This document shows positions 61,727-64,000 of a stretch of 64,000 nucleotides of DNA, in pieces. How positions within the stretch are numbered: the first letter of the stretch is position 1; every line of letters begins with the position of its first letter. The notes beneath the pieces were generated by a model. It searched no databases and was not told the DNA's origin. It saw only the letters and a program-made list of their open reading frames with translations. Position numbers and translations under genes: made by a program. Origin of the DNA: Streptomyces sp. S.PNR 29 (GTDB lineage: Bacteria > Actinomycetota > Actinomycetes > Streptomycetales > Streptomycetaceae); NCBI RefSeq assembly GCF_030386795.1, contig NZ_JANUQM010000006.1, positions 2,601 through 66,600 on the forward strand, written 5' to 3'.

Positions 61727-61941
61727 GGGACGAGTGTGACACGGCTGTTTCCGGGCAGGCGCGCCGGGTGTCGCTCGCATAAAAGGGAGGCGCGCTATGG
61801 AACCTCAAGAAAACCTCAAGTAACGATTTGGATTCAAAGGTTCAGGATTTCGTTCGCCTCCGATTCACTGGACCGACTCGTACACCGCTGTTATCCCGCT
61901 CGTACGAGAATCAGCTCCCCGGCGCAAAGGAATAACGTTCC

Positions 61942-63399
61942 ATGACCTCGCAGCCGACCTTGAACACAGCAGGAGAACAGGAGTCCGGTCTTCAGGCCGG
62001 GCTCAAGAACCGGCATTTGTCGATGATCGCCATCGGCGGCGTGATCGGCGCCGGGCTCTTCGTCGGGTCCAGCTCCGGTATCGCCACGGCCGGGCCCGGC
62101 ATCCTGCTGTCGTACGCCCTCGTCGGCACCCTCGTGGTGCTGGTGATGCGGATGCTCGGCGAGATGTCCGCCGCCAACCCGACGTCCGGGTCGTTCTCCG
62201 CCCACGCCGACCGGGCGCTCGGCTCCTGGGCCGGGTTCACCATCGGCTGGCTGTACTGGTTCTTCTGGGTGGTCGTGCTGGCGGTGGAGGCCACCGCGGG
62301 GGCCGTGATCCTCGAAGGGTGGGTGCCCGCCGTACCGCAGTGGGCCTGGGCGCTGATCGTGATGGTGGTGCTCACCGCGACCAACCTCGCCTCCGTCGGC
62401 TCCTACGGTGAGTTCGAGTTCTGGTTCGCCGGGATCAAGGTCGTGGCGATCGGTGCGTTCATCGTCATCGGCGGGCTGGCCGTGTTCGGGGTGCTGCCCG
62501 GCGTGGACAGTGAGCAGGCGGGGCTGGGCAACCTGACCGATCACGGTGGCTTCCTGCCCCACGGGGCCGGCGCCATCCTCACCGGTGTGCTGCTCGTCGT
62601 CTTCTCCTTCATGGGCAGTGAGATCGCCACTCTGGCGGCCGGCGAGTCGGAGGACCCGCAGCGGGCGGTCACCAAGTCGACCAACAGCATCATCTGGCGG
62701 ATCGCCGTCTTCTACCTCGGCTCGATCTTCGTCGTCGTCTCCCTGCTGCCGTGGGACAGCAAGGCGATCACCGAGAAGGGGTCGTACGTCGCCGCCCTCG
62801 ACTCCCTCGGGATCGCGCACGCCGGTCAGATCATGAACTTCATCGTGCTCACGTCCGTGTTGTCCTGTCTCAACTCCGGGCTGTACACGGCCTCCCGCAT
62901 GGCCTTCTCGCTCGGCCGACGCGGGGACGCCCCGAAGTCCTTCGCCCGCACCACGCCGCGAGGTGTGCCGCGGACCGCCATCATCGCCTCGGTGGTCTTC
63001 GGGTTCGTCGCCGTGTTCTTCAACTACAAGTTCCCGGACTCCGTCTTCCTCTTCCTCGTCAACTCCAGTGGCGCGGTGGCGCTGTTCGTGTGGCTGGTGA
63101 TCTGCTTCTCTCAGCTGCGCATGCGGCGGATCATCCAGGCCGAGGCGCCGGAGAAGCTGGTCGTGAAGATGTGGCTGTACCCGTATCTGACCTGGGCCAC
63201 GGCCGCTCTGATCATCTTCGTGCTGGGGTACATGCTGACCGACACCGAGCACGACGGGCGCGAGACCGTGCTGCTGTCGCTGCTGGTCGCGGCGGGTGTA
63301 CTCGTCATCGCCTTCGTCAAGGACAAGGTGAAGGGGAAGACGAGGACCGAGGCGGAGGCCGAGGCCGAGGCCGAGGTCGAGCCGACGGTTGGCGCCTAG
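61942..63399 (+). CDS. APC amino acid permease, GABA permease-like
   Basis: 485-residue transporter of the amino acid-polyamine-organocation superfamily with about 12 helices. The N-terminal LKNRHLSMIAIGGVIGAGLFVGSS is the classic substrate-binding helix 1 of the AAT family, and FSFMGSEIATLAAGESEDP (helix 6) and SVLSCLNSGLYTASRMAFSLGRRG are further family blocks. GABA, aromatic or other amino acids are likely substrates. The tail is a run of Glu-Ala repeats (~465-480). AAAGGA precedes the ATG. Confidence 0.92.
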   Translation: MTSQPTLNTAGEQESGLQAGLKNRHLSMIAIGGVIGAGLFVGSSSGIATAGPGILLSYALVGTLVVLVMRMLGEMSAANPTSGSFSAHADRALGSWAGFTIGWLYWFFWVVVLAVEATAGAVILEGWVPAVPQWAWALIVMVVLTATNLASVGSYGEFEFWFAGIKVVAIGAFIVIGGLAVFGVLPGVDSEQAGLGNLTDHGGFLPHGAGAILTGVLLVVFSFMGSEIATLAAGESEDPQRAVTKSTNSIIWRIAVFYLGSIFVVVSLLPWDSKAITEKGSYVAALDSLGIAHAGQIMNFIVLTSVLSCLNSGLYTASRMAFSLGRRGDAPKSFARTTPRGVPRTAIIASVVFGFVAVFFNYKFPDSVFLFLVNSSGAVALFVWLVICFSQLRMRRIIQAEAPEKLVVKMWLYPYLTWATAALIIFVLGYMLTDTEHDGRETVLLSLLVAAGVLVIAFVKDKVKGKTRTEAEAEAEAEVEPTVGA

Positions 63400-63509
63400 T
63401 CGCTTCGGGAGGCGGGAGGGGCCTTGCGGTGGGTACCGCAGGCCCCTCCCGTCTTTCCCGCGTGCACAGCCGGAAAACTTGACGGTACATGTCCTGTTAT
63501 GCCGCCACG

Positions 63510-64000
63510 ATGAGCGCCATGACCTTCGTGGACCACAACACCGCAGACCTGCTCGCCCTCCGCCCCGGTGACACCGGGTACGAGGAGGAGATCGCCGGTT
63601 TCCAGACCGGGTTCGTCCAGCGTCCGGCCCTGGTCGTCGCCGCGGCCTCGGCCGACGACGTGGCCGCGGCCGTACGGTACGCGGCGGCCCGGGACCTGCC
63701 GGTCGGCGTCCAGGCGACCGGGCACGGGCTGCCCGGGCCGTCGGAGGGCGGCGTGCTCATCACGACGAAGCGGATGGACCGGGTGTCCGTCGACCCGGCA
63801 GCCCGCACCGTCCGCGTCCAGGCGGGCGTGCGCTGGGGTCAGGTGGTGGCGGCGGCCGAGCCGTACGGGCTGGCGCCGCTCAACGGTTCGGCGCCGAACG
63901 TGGGCGCCGTGTCCTACACGCTGGGCGGCGGACTGGGCATCCTCGCCCGGGAGTTCGGGTACGCGGCCGACCATGTGCGCGCCCTCGACGTCGTCACGGC
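63510..64000 (+). CDS. FAD-binding oxidase, cut by right edge
   Basis: N-terminal 163 residues of a VAO/6-HDNO-type flavoprotein; the rest lies outside the window. RPALVVAAASADDVAAAVRYA begins the FAD-binding domain. GVQATGHGLPG holds the likely flavin-linking His, and YTLGGGLGILAREFGYAADHV is the second FAD loop. The ATG at 63519 is an alternative start; neither has a strong ribosome site. It lies 110 bp after the permease gene. Confidence 0.85.
   Translation, partial: MSAMTFVDHNTADLLALRPGDTGYEEEIAGFQTGFVQRPALVVAAASADDVAAAVRYAAARDLPVGVQATGHGLPGPSEGGVLITTKRMDRVSVDPAARTVRVQAGVRWGQVVAAAEPYGLAPLNGSAPNVGAVSYTLGGGLGILAREFGYAADHVRALDVVT

Noticed and set aside
61781..61941. GlnR-type operator before the permease
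   Set aside because: GTAAC is present, but the second half-site GATTC is a poor match to GAAAC.

Overview
The window is high-GC actinobacterial DNA and almost certainly comes from a Streptomyces chromosome. The evidence is GTG starts, strong G/C third-position bias, paired clpP1/clpP2, an mreBCD-pbp2-rodA-ndk-folC-valS-clpX-clpP2-clpP1-tig block in the order usual for Streptomyces, a mycothiol-dependent family enzyme, SpoIIE-type phosphatases and a PASTA-less Ser/Thr kinase. No integrase, transposase, CRISPR array or rRNA was seen.

Region 1 (about 1-28.3 kb) is accessory. Its centrepiece, 766-16286, looks like a small lipid-polyketide cluster built on the plan of mycobacterial mycolic acid synthesis: a FadD32-like fatty acyl-AMP ligase translationally coupled to a single Pks13-like polyketide synthase (ACP-KS-AT-degenerate DH-KR-ACP-dead carrier-TE), a secreted antigen-85-like esterase, a family 1 glycosyltransferase, an MFS exporter, and a crotonyl-CoA carboxylase/reductase whose active site carries the small residues linked to long-chain alkylmalonyl-CoA formation. 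The inferred product is an alpha-alkyl, beta-hydroxy fatty acid or its glycolipid/ester, made in a genus not known to make mycolates. Around it lie a tandem-repeat membrane protein cut by the left edge, an IPT/TIG repeat protein, a secreted protein of 27-residue helical repeats, membrane proteins, a flavin oxidase, an Mrr nuclease-TerD fusion, a PAS-GAF-PP2C phosphatase, a terpene cyclase and a secreted lipase.

Region 2 (28.4-50.4 kb) is conserved core, nearly all on the minus strand: a TIGR03960-type radical SAM protein, a CYTH-CHAD protein, the cell-shape set rodA, pbp2, mreD, mreC and mreB, then ndk, a DUF4233 protein, folC, valS, clpX, clpP2, clpP1 and tig. tRNA-Pro(TGG) and tRNA-Gly(TCC) follow. 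Most transcription units end in perfect 11-20 bp hairpins. A likely ClgR box and -10 element precede clpP1, and a 15-bp inverted repeat with an alternative pairing lies in the clpX leader.

Region 3 (50.5-64 kb) holds mixed housekeeping and signalling genes: acetyltransferases, an MDMPI-family protein, a DJ-1/PfpI protein, a kinase with a PQQ-type sensor domain, a membrane acyltransferase, an HD-domain hydrolase, a membrane PP2C phosphatase, a Nei-type DNA glycosylase, ribose-5-phosphate isomerase B, an amino acid permease and a flavin oxidase cut by the right edge.
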